From NCBI GenBank assembly GCA_003864495.1, contig ML133498.1, positions 113,200 through 177,199 on the forward strand: DNA of 64,000 nucleotides, given 5' to 3'. The notes under the pieces were generated by a model. It was not told the DNA's origin, made no database searches, and saw nothing but the letters and a program-made list of their open reading frames with translations. Within the stretch, counting starts at the first letter, position 1. Each line of letters begins with the position of its first letter. Positions 1-12,092 of this stretch are shown in pieces. Made by a program: the position numbers and the translations under genes. This DNA is from Nemopilema nomurai. Taxonomy: Eukaryota; Cnidaria; Scyphozoa; Rhizostomeae; Rhizostomatidae.

Positions 1-853
1 CTCTCGTTTTCGTTGTAGCCTCGTTTTGTCCTAGTCTCGTTTCCATGCTAGCCTTGTTTTGATGCTTAAAGCTCTAGCCTCATTTTCGTCCTAACCTCGT
101 TTCCATGCTAGCCTTGTTTTGGTGCTGAACGCCCTAGCCTCGTTTTCGTTCTAGACTCGTTTCCATGCTAGCCTCGTTTTCGTCCTTGCCTCGTTTACGT
201 CCTACCCTCGTTTCCATGCTAGCCTCGTTTTGGTGCTAGAGCCCTAGCCTCGTTTTCGTCCTAGCTTCGTTTCAATTCTATCTTTGTTTTGGTGCTAAAA
301 GCCATAGCCTCGTTTTCGTTCTAGTTACGTTTTGGTGCTAAAAGCCCTAGACTCGTTTACGTTTAATCTCCGTTTTCTTTTTAGTCTCGTTTCCATGCTA
401 GCCTCGTTTTGGTGCTTAAAGCTCTAGCCTCATTTTGGTTTTATCTTTGTTTTTAGCCTCGTTTCCATGCTAGCCTCGTTTTGATGCTAAAAAACCTAGC
501 ATCGTTTTCGTTTGATCTTTATTTTCTTCCTTGCTTTGTTTCCAGTCTAGCCTTGTTTTGGTGCTTAAAGTCATAGTTTCGTTTTTTTTAGACTTATTTT
601 CGTCCTAGACTCGTTTCCATGCTAGTCTTGTTTTGGTGCCATAATCGGTAGCTTCGTTTTCTTCCTAGCCTCTATTTCATTCTAGCCTCGTTTCCATGCT
701 AGAACCTTAGCCCCGTTTTCGTATTAACATTCTTTTTGTTTTAGCCTCGCATCCATTCTAGCTTTGTTTCCATGTTAGCTACATAGTGGTGCTAAAAAAC
801 CTAGATTACTTTCTGTTTTACGCTTGATTTCATGCAAGCCTTATTTCCTTGCT
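1..853 (-). repeat. Reversed satellite block, partial (inverted block 1)
   Basis: The top strand here reads as CCTCGTTTTCG-type units, the reverse complement of the main array. It matches the later complete reversed blocks; position 1 aligns with about 25830, so roughly 330 bp of the block lie outside the window. It ends in ..TTTCCTTGCT and joins forward sequence (TAGGACAAAACGAGG) at 853/854, the same right junction as in all other reversed blocks. A private change is GCATCC for GTATCC near 759. Confidence 0.93.
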
Positions 854-2608
854 TAGGACAAAACGAGGCTACAACGAAAACGAGGGTGGGTTTTAAGTAC
901 CAAGTCGAGGCTAGCATGGAAACGAGGCTAGGACAAATACGAGGTTAAAACGAAAACGAGGCTGTTTCTTTAAACACCAAAACGAAGATAGAATTGAAAC
1001 GAAGCTAGGACGAAAACGAGGCTAGAGCTCTAGCATCAAAACGAGGCTAGCATGGAAACGAGGCTAGGACGAAAACGAGGCAAGGACAAAACGAGGCTAG
1101 CATGGAAACAACGAGGCTAGGGCTTTAGAATAAAAACGAGGCTAGCATGGAAACGAGGCTAGGACAAAAACGAGGTTAAAACGAAAACGAGGCTGTTTCT
1201 TTAAACACCAAAACGAAGATAGAATTGAAACGAAGCTAGGACGAAAACGAGGCTAGGGCTCTAGCACGAAAACGAGGCTAGCATGGAAACGAGGCTAGGA
1301 CGAAAACGAGGCAAGGACAAAACGAGGCTAGCATGGAAACAACGCTAGAAGGAAAACGAGGCTAGGGCTTTAGAACCAAAACGAGGCTAGCATGGAAACG
1401 AGGCTAGGACGAAAACGAGGCTAGGGCGTTCAGCACCAAAACGAGGCTAGCATGAAAACGAGGTTAGGACAAAACGAGGCTACAACGAAAACGAGGGTGG
1501 GTTTTAAGTACCAAGTCGAGGCTAGCATGGAAACGAGGCTAGGACAAATACGAGGTTAAAACGAAAACGAGGCTGTTTCTTTTAACACCAAAACGAAGAT
1601 AGAATTGAAACGAAGCTAGGACGAAAACGAGGCTAGGGCTCTAGCACCAAAACGAGGCTAGCATGGAAACGAGGCTAGCACGAGAACGAGGCAAGGACAA
1701 AACGAGGCTAGCATGGAAACATAGCTAGAAGGAAAACGAGGATAGGGCTTTAGAATAAAAACGGGGCTAGCATGGAAACGAGGCTAGGACAAAAACGAGG
1801 TTAAAACGAAAACGAGGCTGTTTCTTTAAACACCAAAGCGAAGATAGAATTGAAACGAAGCTAGGACGAAAACGAGGCTAGGGCTCTAGCACCAAAACGA
1901 GGCTAGCATGGAAACGAGGCTAGGACAAAAACGAGGCAAGGACAAAAACGAGGCTAGCATGGAAACAAGGCTAAGAGGGAAACGAGGCTAGGGCTTTAGA
2001 ACCAAAACGAGGCTAGCAAGGAAACGAGGCTAGGACAAAAACGAGGCTAGAGCCTTTAGCAACTAAACGAAACTAGCATGGAAACGAGTTAGAACAAAAA
2101 TGAGGCTAGGGCTTTAAGCATCAAAACGAGGCTAGCACCAAAACGAGGCTAGCATGGAAACGAGGCTAGGACAAAAACGAGGTTAAAACGAAAAGGAGGC
2201 TGTTTTTTTTAGCACCAAAACGAGGCTAGCATGGAAACAAGGCTAGGACGAAAACGAGGCAAGGACAAAAACGAGTCTAGCATGGAAACAAGGCTAGGAG
2301 GAAAACGAGGCTAGGGCTTTAGAACCAAAACGAGGCTAGCATGGAAACGAGGCTAGGACGAAAACGAGGCTAGGGCGTTCAGCACCAAAACGAGGCTAGC
2401 ATGAAAACGAGGTTAGGACAAAACGGGGCTACAACGAAAACGAGGGTGGGTTTTAAGTACCAAGTCGAGGCTAGCATGGAAACGAGGCTAGGACAAATAC
2501 GAGGTTAAAACGAAAACGAGGCTGTTTCTTTAAACACCAAAACGAAGATAGAATTGAAACGAAGCTAGGACGAAAACGAGGCTAGGGCTCTAGCACCAAA
2601 ACGAGGCT
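854..2608 (+). repeat. Forward satellite segment of a shortened interval
   Basis: This forward segment joins the first two reversed blocks and is only about 1.75 kb, against 8.5-12.8 kb in the other intervals. Its 5' part follows the start of the A and B intervals, including the CACGAGAACGAGGC variant near 1680 that A1 has near 4706. It carries about 137 extra bases near 1400-1540. Its 3' part (about 1960-2600) fits the second duplicate of A1 (about 6740-7390) better than the first, because it has GGACAAAAACGAG where the first has GGACCAAAACG. It then jumps straight to the 230 bp arm. This looks like a deletion of about 8-10 kb made by recombination between paralogous units. Confidence 0.8.
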
Positions 2609-2838
2609 AGCAAGGAAATAAGGCTTGCATGAAATCAAGCGTAAAACAGAAAGTAATCTAGGTTTTTTAGCACCACTATGTAGCTAACATGGAAACAAAG
2701 CTAGAATGGATACGAGGCTAAAACAAAAAGAATGTTAATACGAAAACGGGGCTAAGGTTCTAGCATGGAGACGAGGCTAGAATGAAATAGAGGCTAGGAA
2801 GAAAACGAAGCTACCGATTATGGCATCAAAACAAGACT
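2609..2838 (+). repeat. Forward 230 bp arm of inverted repeat (before block 2)
   Basis: This is the most diverged and most recognisable piece of the array. Landmarks are AGCAAGGAAATAAGG, ATCAAGCGTAAAACAG, CACTATGTAGCTAACATGG and CTACCGATTATGGCATC. It is the reverse complement of 3792-4021. It carries GCATC near its end where the reversed arm has GCACC, and GGAGACGAGG near 2767, a variant also seen before blocks 4 and 6. It breaks after ACAAGACT into TAAAACCC, the start of the reversed block. Confidence 0.92.
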
Positions 2839-4021
2839 TAAAACCCACCCTCGTTTTCGTTGTAGCCTCGTTTTGTCCTAACCTTGTTTTCATGCTAGCC
2901 TCGTTTTGGTGCTGAACGCCCTTGCCTCGTTTTCGTCCTAGCCTCGTTTCCATTCTAGCCTCGTTTTGGTTCTAAAGCCCTAGCCTCGTTTTCCTCCTAG
3001 CCTTGTTTCCATGCTAGCCTCGTTTTGTCCTTGCCTCGTTTTCGTCCTAGCCTGTTTCCATGCTAAGCCTCGTTTTGGTGCTAAAAGAAACAGCCTCCTT
3101 TTCGTTTTAACCTCGTATTTGTCCTAGCCTCGTTTCCATGCTAGCCTCGACTTGGTGCTTAAAACCCACTCTCGTTTTCGTTGTAGCCTCGTTTTGTCCT
3201 AGTCTCGTTTCCATGCTAGCCTTGTTTTGATGCTTAAAGCTCTAGCCTCATTTTCGTCCTAACCTCGTTTCCATGCTAGCCTTGTTTTGGTGCTGAACGC
3301 CCTAGCCTCGTTTTCGTTCTAGACTCGTTTCCATGCTAGCCTCGTTTTCGTCCTTGCCTCGTTTACGTCCTACCCTCGTTTCCATGCTAGCCTCGTTTTG
3401 GTGCTAGAGCCCTAGCCTCGTTTTCGTCCTAGCTTCGTTTCAATTCTATCTTTGTTTTGGTGCTAAAAGCCATAGCCTCGTTTTCGTTCTAGTTACGTTT
3501 TGGTGCTAAAAGCCCTAGACTCGTTTACGTTTAATCTCCGTTTTCTTTTTAGTCTCGTTTCCATGCTAGCCTCGTTTTGGTGCTTAAAGCTCTAGCCTCA
3601 TTTTGGTTTTATCTTTGTTTTTAGCCTCGTTTCCATGCTAGCCTCGTTTTGATGCTAAAAAACCTAGCATCGTTTTCGTTTGATCTTTATTTTCTTCCTT
3701 GCTTTGTTTCCAGTCTAGCCTTGTTTTGGTGCTTAAAGTCATAGTTTCGTTTTTTTTAGACTTATTTTCGTCCTAGACTCGTTTCCATGCTAGTCTTGTT
3801 TTGGTGCCATAATCGGTAGCTTCGTTTTCTTCCTAGCCTCTATTTCATTCTAGCCTCGTTTCCATGCTAGAACCTTAGCCCCGTTTTCGTATTAACATTC
3901 TTTTTGTTTTAGCCTCGTATCCATTCTAGCTTTGTTTCCATGTTAGCTACATAGTGGTGCTAAAAAACCTAGATTACTTTCTGTTTTACGCTTGATTTCA
4001 TGCAAGCCTTATTTCCTTGCT
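2839..4021 (-). repeat. Reversed satellite block 2 (complete, ~1,183 bp)
   Basis: This is the reverse complement of a forward block such as 12093-13277, running from GGTGGGTTTTAAG back to AGCAAGGAAATAAGG. The left junction has a short overlap: ACT fits both the forward arm (ACAAGACTAGC) and the reversed block (ACTTAAAACCC). The right junction is CCTTGCT/TAGGACAAAACG. The block is satellite throughout, without an open reading frame. Confidence 0.93.
3792..4021 (-). repeat. Reversed 230 bp arm (block 2)
   Basis: Reverse complement of 2609-2838, separated from it by 953 bp. A transcript through both arms could pair into a 230 bp stem. The arm reads GGTGCCATAATCGG, so it keeps the CACC form of the forward blocks and not the CATC of its partner arm. 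Confidence 0.92.
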
Positions 4022-4628
4022 TAGGACAAAACGAGGCTACAACGAAAACGAGGGTGGGTTTTAAGTACCAAGTCGAGGCTAGCATGGAAACGAGGCTAGG
4101 ACAAATACGAGGTTAAAACGAAAACGAGGCTGTTTCTTTAAACACCAAAACGAAGATAGAATTGAAACGAAGCTAGGACGAAAACGAGGCTAGAGCTCTA
4201 GAATCAAAACGAGGCTAGCATGGAAACGAGGCTAGGACGAAAACGAGGCAAGGACAAAACGAGGCTAGCATGGAAACAACGAGGCTAGGGCTTTAGAATA
4301 AAACGAGGCTAGCATGGAAACGAGGCTAGGACAAAAACGAGGTTAAAACGAAAACGAGGCTGTTTCTTTAAACACCAAAACGAAGATAGAATTGAAACGA
4401 AGCTAGGACGAAAACGAGGCTAGGGCTCTAGCACGAAAACGAGGCTAGCATGGAAACGAGGCTAGGACGAAAACGAGGCAAGGACAAAACGAGGCTAGCA
4501 TGGAAACAACGCTAGAAGGAAAACGAGGCTAGGGCTTTAGAACCAAAACGAGGCTAGCATGGAAACGAGGCTAGGACAAATACGAGGTTAAAACGAAAAC
4601 GAGGCTGTTTCTTTTAACACCAAAACGA

Positions 4629-7600
4629 AGATAGAATTGAAACGAAGCTAGGACGAAAACGAGGCTAGGGCTCTAGCACCAAAACGAGGCTAGCATGGAA
4701 ACGAGGCTAGCACGAGAACGAGGCAAGGACAAAACGAGGCTAGCATGGAAACATAGCTAGAAGGAAAACGAGGATAGGGCTTTAGAATAAAAACGAGGCT
4801 AGCATGGAAACGAGGCTAGGACAAAAACGAGGTTAAAACGAAAACGAGGCTGTTTCTTTAAACACCAAAGCGAAGATAGAATTGAAACGAAGCTAGGACG
4901 AAAACGAGGCTAGGGCTCTAGCACCAAAACGAGGCTAGCATGGAAACGAGGCTAGGACAAAAACGAGGCAAGGACAAAAACGAGGCTAGCATGGAAACAA
5001 GGCTAAGAGGGAAACGAGGCTAGGGCTTTAGAACCAAAACGAGGCTAGCAAGGAAACGAGGCTAGGACAAAAACGAGGCTAGAGCCTTTAGCAACTAAAC
5101 GAAACTAGCATGGAAACGAGGTTAGAACAAAAATGAGGCTAGGCTTTAAGCATCAAACGAGGCTAGCACCAAAACGAGGCTAGCATGGAACGAGGCTAGG
5201 ACAAAAACGAGGTTAAAACGAAAAGGAGGCTGTTTCTTTTAGCACCAAAACGAGGCTAGCATGGAAACAAGGCTAGGACGAAAACGAGGCAAGGACCAAA
5301 ACGAGGCTAGCATGGAAACAAGGCTAGGAGGAAAACGAGGCTAGGGCTTTAGAACCAAAACGAGGCTAGCATGGAAACGAGGCTAGGACGAAAACGAGGC
5401 TAGGGCGTTCAGCACCAAAACGAGGCTAGCATGAAAACGAGGTTAGGACAAAACGGGCTACAACGAAAACGAGGGTGGGTTTTAAGTACCAAGTCGAGGC
5501 TAGCATGGAAACGAGGCTAGGACAAATACGAGGTTAAAACGAAAACGAGGCTGTTTCTTTAAACACCAAAACGAAGATAGAATTCAAACGAAGCTAGGAC
5601 GAAAACGAGGCTAGGGCTCTAGCACCAAAACGAGGCTAGCATGGAAACGAGGCTAGGACGAAAACGAGGCAAGGACAAAACGAGGCTAGCATGGAAACAA
5701 CGCTAGAAGGAAAACGAGGCTAGGGCTTTAGAATAAAAACGAGGCTAGCATGGAAACGAGGCTAGGACAAAAACGAGGTTAAAACGAAAACGAGGCTGTT
5801 TCTTTAAACACCAAAACGAAGATAGAATTGAAACGAAGCTAGGACGAAAACGAGGCTAGGGCTCTAGCACCAAAACGAGGCTAGCATGGAAACCAGGTTA
5901 GGACAAAACGAGGCTACAACGAAAACGAGAGTGGGTTTTAAGCACCAAGTCGAGGCTAGCATGGAAACGAGGCTAGGACAAATACGAGATTAAAACGAAA
6001 AGGAGGCTGTTTCTTTTAGCACAAAATCGAGGCTAGCATGGAAACGAGGCTAGGACGAAAACAAGGCAAGGACAAAAACGAGGCTAGCATGGAAACAAGG
6101 CTAAGAGGAATACGAGGCTAGGGCTTTAGAACCAAAACGAGGCTAGCATGGAAAGGAGGCAAGGACGAAAACGAGGCTAGGGCGTTCAGCACCAAAACGA
6201 GGCTAGCATGAAAACGAGGTTAGGACAAAAATGAGGCTAGGGCTTTAAGCATCAAAACAACGCTAGCATGGAAACGAGGCTAGCATGGAAACGAGGCTAG
6301 GAAAAAAATGAGGCTAGGGCTTTTAGCAACTAAACGAGACTAGCATGGAAACGAGGGTAGGACGTAAACGAGGTAAGGACGAAAACGAAGATAGAATTGA
6401 AACGAAGCTAGGACGAAAACGAGGCTAGGGCTCTAGCACCAAAACGAGGCTAGCATGGAAACGAGGCTAGGACGAAAACGAGGCAAGGACAAAACGAGGC
6501 TAGCATGGAAACATAGCTAGAAGGAAAACGAGGATAGGGCTTTAGAATAAAAACGAGGCTAGCATGGAAACGAGGCTAGGACAAAAACGAGGTTAAAACG
6601 AAAACGAGGCTGTTTCTTTAAACACCAAAGCGAAGATAGAATTGAAACGAAGCTAGGACGAAAACGAGGCTAGGGCTCTAGCACCAAAACGAGGCTAGCA
6701 TGGAAACGAGGCTAGGACAAAAACGAGGCAAGGACAAAAACGAGGCTAGCATGGAAACAAGGCTAAGAGGGAAACGAGGCTAGGGCTTTAGAACCAAAAC
6801 GAGGCTAGCAAGGAAACGAGGCTAGGACAAAAACGAGGCTAGAGCCTTTAGCAACTAAACGAAACTAGCATGGAAACGAGGTTAGAACAAAAATGAGGCT
6901 AGGGCTTTAAGCATCAAAACGAGGCTAGCACCAAAACGAGGCTAGCATGGAAACGAGGCTAGGACAAAAACGAGGTTAAAACGAAAAGGAGGCTGTTTCT
7001 TTTAGCACCAAAACGAGGCTAGCATGGAAACAAGGCTAGGACGAAAACGAGGCAAGGACAAAAACGAGGCTAGCATGGAAACAAGGCTAGGAGGAAAACG
7101 AGGCTAGGGCTTTAGAACCAAAACGAGGCTAGCATGGAAACGAGGCTAGGACGAAAACGAGGCTAGGGCGTTCAGCACCAAAACGAGGCTAGCATGAAAA
7201 CGAGGTTAGGACAAAACGGGGCTACAACGAAAACGAGGGTGGGTTTTAAGTACCAAGTCGAGGCTAGCATGGAAACGAGGCTAGGACAAATACGAGGTTA
7301 AAACGAAAACGAGGCTGTTTCTTTAAACACCAAAACGAAGATAGAATTGAAACGAAGCTAGGACGAAAACGAGGCTAGGGCTCTAGCACCAAAACGAGGC
7401 TAGCATGGAAACGAGGCTAGGACGAAAACGAGGCAAGGACAAAACGAGGCTAGCATGGAAACAACGCTAGAAGGAAAACGAGGCTAGGGCTTTAGAATAA
7501 AAACGAGGCTAGCATGGAAACGAGGCTAGGACAAAAACGAGGTTAAAACGAAAACGAGGCTGTTTCTTTAAACACCAAAACGAAGATAGAATTGAAACGA

Positions 7601-8018
7601 AGCTAGGACGAAACGAGGCTAGGGCTCTAGCACCAAAACGAGGCTAGCATGGAAACCAGGCTAGGACAAAACGAGGCTACAACGAAAACGAGAGTGGGTT
7701 TTAAGCACCAAGTCGAGGCTAGCATGGAAACGAGGCTAGGACAAATACGAGATTAAACGAAAAGGAGGCTGTTTCTTTTAGCACAAAATCGAGGCTAGCA
7801 TGGAAACGAGGCTAGGACGAAAACAAGGCAAGGACAAAAACGAGGCTAGCATGGAAACAAGGCTAAGAGGAATACGAGGCTAGGGCTTTAGAACCAAAAC
7901 GAGGCTAGCATGGAAAGGAGGCAAGGACGAAAACGAGGCTAGGGCGTTCAGCACCAAAACGAGGCTAGCATGAAAACGAGGTTAGGACAAAAATGAGGCT
8001 AGGGCTTTAAGCATCAAA
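4629..8018 (+). repeat. Duplicated 1.63 kb segment in A1 (period 1,760)
   Basis: Copies at about 4629-6258 and 6389-8018 share landmarks at a constant offset of about 1,760 bp: ATAGCTAGAAGG, GGATAGGGCTTTAG, AAACCAGG and CGAGAGTGGGTTTTAAG. The copies differ at fixed sites, for instance GAATTCAAACG against GAATTGAAACG and ACAACGCTAGC against ACAAGGCTAGC. In A2 and A3 the same pair is about 2,600 bp apart because a forward arm block lies between the copies. Confidence 0.85.
6351..6360 (+). other. Deletion junction: 845 bp missing relative to A2
   Basis: Sequence up to GACTAGCATGGAAACGAG matches A2 up to about 29022. Sequence from GGTAGGACGTAAACGAGG matches A2 from about 29868. Both sides in A2 carry CTAGCATGGAAACGAG, so the loss fits recombination or slippage between direct repeats. 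The lost piece includes the forward 230 bp arm found in A2 at 29221. Confidence 0.85.
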
Positions 8019-8159
8019 ACAAGGCTAGCATGGAAACAAGGCTAAGAGGAAAACGAGGCTAGGGGTTTAGAACCAAAACGAGGCTAGCATGGAAACGAGG
8101 CTAGGGCGTTCAGCACCAAAACAAGGCTATCATGGAAACGAATTTAGGACAAAAATGAG

Positions 8160-10394
8160 GCTAGGGTTTTTAGCATCAAAAAAAAGCTAGCATGAAAACG
8201 AGGTTAGCATGAAAACGAGGTTAGGACAAAAATGAGGCTAGGGATTAGGCATCAAAACAAGGCTAGCATGAAAACGAGGTTAGGACAAAAATGAGGCTAG
8301 AGCTTCAAGCATCAAAACGAGGCTAGCATGGAAACGAGGCTAGGACAATACGAGGCTACAACGAAAACGAGGGTGGGTTTTAAGCACCAAGTCAAGGCTA
8401 GCATGGAAACAAGGCTAGGACATATACGAGGTTAAAACGAAAACGAGGCTGTTTCTTTTAGCACCAAAACAAAGATAGAATTGAAACGAAGCTAGGACGA
8501 AAACGAGGCTAGGGCTCTAGCACCAAAACGAGGCTAGCATGGAAACGAGGCTAGGACGAAAACGAGGCTAGGGCGTTCAGCTCCAAAACGAGGCTAGCAT
8601 GAAAACGAGGTTAGGACAAATATGAGGCTAGGGCTTTAAGCATGAAAACAAGGCTAGCATGGAAACAAGGCTAAGAGGAAACGAGGCTAGTATGGAAACG
8701 AGGCTAGGACGAAAACAAGGCAAGGACGAAGACGAGGCTAGCATGGAAACAAGGCTAGGATGAAAACGAGGCAAGGACGAAACGACGCTAGCATGGAAAC
8801 AAGGCTAATAGGAAAACAAGGCTAGGGGTTCAGCACCAAAACAAGGCTAGCATGAAAAAGAGGCTAGCATGGAAACAAGGCTAGGGCTCTAGCACCAAAA
8901 TGAGGCTAGGAGGAAAACGGGGCTAGAACTTTAGAACCAAAACGAGGCTTGCATGGGAGCAAGGCTAGGACGAAAACGAGGCTAAAACGAAATTGAGGCT
9001 AGGGCTTCTAGCAACAAGTTGAGGCTAGCATGGAAACGAGTCTAGGACGAAAACGAGGCTAGGGCGTTCAGCACCAAAACAAGGCTAGCATGGAAACGAG
9101 GTTAGGACGAAAATGAGGCTAGGGCGTTCAGCACCAAAACGAGGCTAGCATGAAAACGAGGTTAGGACAAAACGAGGCTACAACGAAAACGAGGGTGGGT
9201 TTTAAGTACCAAGTCGAGGCTAGCATGGAAACGAGGCTAGGACAAATACGAGGTTAAAACGAAAACGAGGCTGTTTCTTTAAACACCAAAACGAAGATAG
9301 AATTGAAACGAAGCTAGGACGAAAACGAGGCTAGGGCACTAGTTCCAAAACGAGGCTAGCATGGAAACGAGGCTAGGACGAAACGAGGCAAGGACAAAAC
9401 GAGGCTAGCATGGAAACAAGGCTAGGAGGAAAACGAGGCTAGGGCTTTAGAACCAAAACGAGGCTAGCATGGAAACGAGGCTAGGACGAAAACGAGGCTA
9501 GGGCGTTCAGCACCAAAACGAGGCTAGCATGAAAACGAGGTTAGGACAAAACGAGGCTACAACGAAAACGAGGGTGGGTTTTAAGTACCAAGTCGAGGCT
9601 AGCATGGAAACGAGGCTAGGACAAATACGAGGTTAAAACGAAACGAGGCTGTTTCTTTAAACACCAAAACGAAGATAGAATTGAAACGAAGCTAGGACGA
9701 AAACGAGGCTAGGGCTCTAGCACCAAAACGAGGCTAGCATGGAAACGAGGCTAGGACGAAAACGAGGCAAGGACAAAACGAGGCTAGCATGGAAACAACG
9801 CTAGAAGGAAAACGAGGCTAGGGCTTTAGAATAAAAACGAGGCTAGCATGGAAACGAGGCTAGGACAAAAACGAGGTTAAAACGAAAACGAGGCTGTTTC
9901 TTTAAACACCAAAACGAAGATAGAATTGAAACGAAGCTAGGACGAAAACGAGGCTAGGGCTCTAGCACCAAAACGAGGCTAGCATGGAAACGAGGCTAGG
10001 ACAAAAACGAGGCAAGGACGAAAACGAGGCTAGCATGGAAACAAGGCTAAGAGGAAAACGATGCTAGGGATTTAGAACCAAAACGAGGCTAGCAAGGAAA
10101 CGAGGCTAGGACAAAAACGAGGCTAGGGCTCTAGCACCAAAACGAGGGTAGCAAGGAAACGAGGCTAGGACAAAAACGAGGCTAGAGCCTTTAGCAACTA
10201 AACGAAACTAGCATGGAAACGAGGTTAGAACAAAAATGAGGCTAGGGCTTTAAGCATCAAAACGAGGCTAGCACCAAAACGAGGCTAGCATGGAAACGAG
10301 GCTAGGAAAAAAATGAGGCTAGGGCTTTTAGCAACTAAACGAGACTAGCATGGAAACGAGGCAAGGACGAAATCGAGGCTAAATAGAAATTGAG
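8160..10394 (+). repeat. X-Y-Z segment in A1
   Basis: This segment begins at the GGGTTTTTAGCATC marker and runs through AGCTCC (near 8581), GGCTTGCATGGGAGC (near 8947), CACTAGTTCC (near 9330) and CGATGCTAGGG (near 10055). The same order is found once in B1 (about 19630-21880). It is followed in A1 by a partial second copy. Confidence 0.8.
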
Positions 10395-11935
10395 GCTAGG
10401 GTTTTTAGCATCAAAAAAAAGCTAGCATGAAAACGAGGTTAGCATGAAAACGAGGTTAGGACAAAAATGAGGCTAGGGATTAGGCATCAAAACAAGGCTA
10501 GCATGAAAACGAGGTTAGGACAAAAATGAGGCTAGAGCTTCAAGCATCAAAACGAGGCTAGCATGGAAACGAGGCTAGGACAATACGAGGCTACAACGAA
10601 AACGAGGGTGGGTTTTAAGCACCAAGTCAAGGCTAGCATGGAAACAAGGCTAGGACATATACGAGGTTAAAACGAAAACGAGGCTGTTTCTTTTAGCACC
10701 AAAACAAAGATAGAATTGAAACGAAGCTAGGACGAAAACGAGGCTAGGGCTCTAGCACAAAACGAGGCTAGCATGGAAACGAGGCTAGGACGAAAACGAG
10801 GCTAGGGCGTTCAGCTCCAAAACGAGGCTAGCATGAAAACGAGGTTAGGACAAATATGAGGCTAGGGCTTTAAGCATGAAAACAAGGCTAGCATGGAAAC
10901 AAGGCTAAGAGGAAAACGAGGCTAGTATGGAAACGAGGCTAGGACGAAAACAAGGCAAGGACGAAGACGAGGCTAGCATGGAAACAAGGCTAGGATGAAA
11001 ACGAGGCAAGGACGAAACGACGCTAGCATGGAAACAAGGCTAATAGGAAAACAAGGCTAGGGGTTCAGCACCAAACAAGGCTAGCATGAAAAAGAGGCTA
11101 GCATGGAAACAAGGCTAGGGCTCTAGCACCAAAATGAGGCTAGGAGGAAAACGGGGCTAGAACTTTAGAACCAAAACGAGGCTTGCATGGGAGCAAGGCT
11201 AGGACGAAAACGAGGCTAAAACGAAATGAGGCTAGGGCTTCTAGCAACAAGTTGAGGCTAGCATGGAAACGAGTCTAGGACGAAAACGAGGCTAGGGCGT
11301 TCAGCACCAAAACAAGGCTAGCATGGAAACGAGGTTAGGACGAAAATGAGGCTAGGGCGTTCAGCACCAAAACGAGGCTAGCATGAAAACGAGGTTAGGA
11401 CAAAACGAGGCTACAACGAAAACGAGGCTGTTTCTTTAAACACCAAAACGAAGATAGAATTGAAACGAAGCTAGGACGAAAACGAGGCTAGGGCTCTAGC
11501 ACCAAAACGAGGCTAGCATGGAAACGAGGCTAGGACAAAAACGAGGCAAGGACGAAAACGAGGCTAGCATGGAAACAAGGCTAAGAGGAAAACGATGCTA
11601 GGGATTTAGAACCAAAACGAGGCTAGCAAGGAAACGAGGCTAGGACAAAAACGAGGCTAGGGCTCTAGCACCAAAACGAGGGTAGCAAGGAAACGAGGCT
11701 AGGACAAAAACGAGGCTAGAGCCTTTAGCAACTAAACGAAACTAGCATGGAAACGAGGTTAGAACAAAAATGAGGCTAGGGCTTTAAGCATCAAAACGAG
11801 GCTAGCACCAAAACGAGGCTAGCATGGAAACGAGGCTAGGAAAAAAATGAGGCTAGGGCTTTTAGCAACTAAACGAGACTAGCATGGAAACGAGGCAAGG
11901 ACGAAATCGAGGCTAAATAGAAATTGAGGCTAGGG
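10395..11935 (+). repeat. Partial second copy X'Z' in A1
   Basis: About 1.03 kb here (10395-11426) repeats 8160-9193, and 11424-11935 repeats about 9892-10395; the middle ~700 bp (Y, with CACTAGTTCC) is absent. The two joins are visible: AATTGAGGCTAGGG into TTTTTAGCATC near 10400, and CTACAACGAAAACGAG into GCTGTTTC near 11426, where other copies read GGTGGG. A2 has exactly the same joins at about 33912 and 34939; B1 and B2 lack the insert. Confidence 0.83.
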
Positions 11936-12092
11936 CTTTTAGCAACAAATTGAGGCTAGCATGGAAACGAGACTATGACAAATACGAGGTTAAAACGAAA
12001 CGAGGCTGTCTCTTTTAGCACCAAAACGAAGATAGAATTGAAACGAAGCTAGGACGAAAACGAGGCTAGGGCTCTAGCACCAAAACGAGGCT

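Noticed and set aside
2700..2770. CENP-B box-like motif in the arm (AAAACGGGGC context)
   Set aside because: The required spacing of the TTCG, A and CGGG elements is not met on either strand, so there is no direct evidence for centromere protein binding.
2609..4021. DNA transposon or MITE with 230 bp terminal inverted repeats
   Set aside because: The interior is ordinary reversed satellite with no open frame, the edges show no target site duplication, and the left and right joins are explained by an inverted copy of a nearby forward block.
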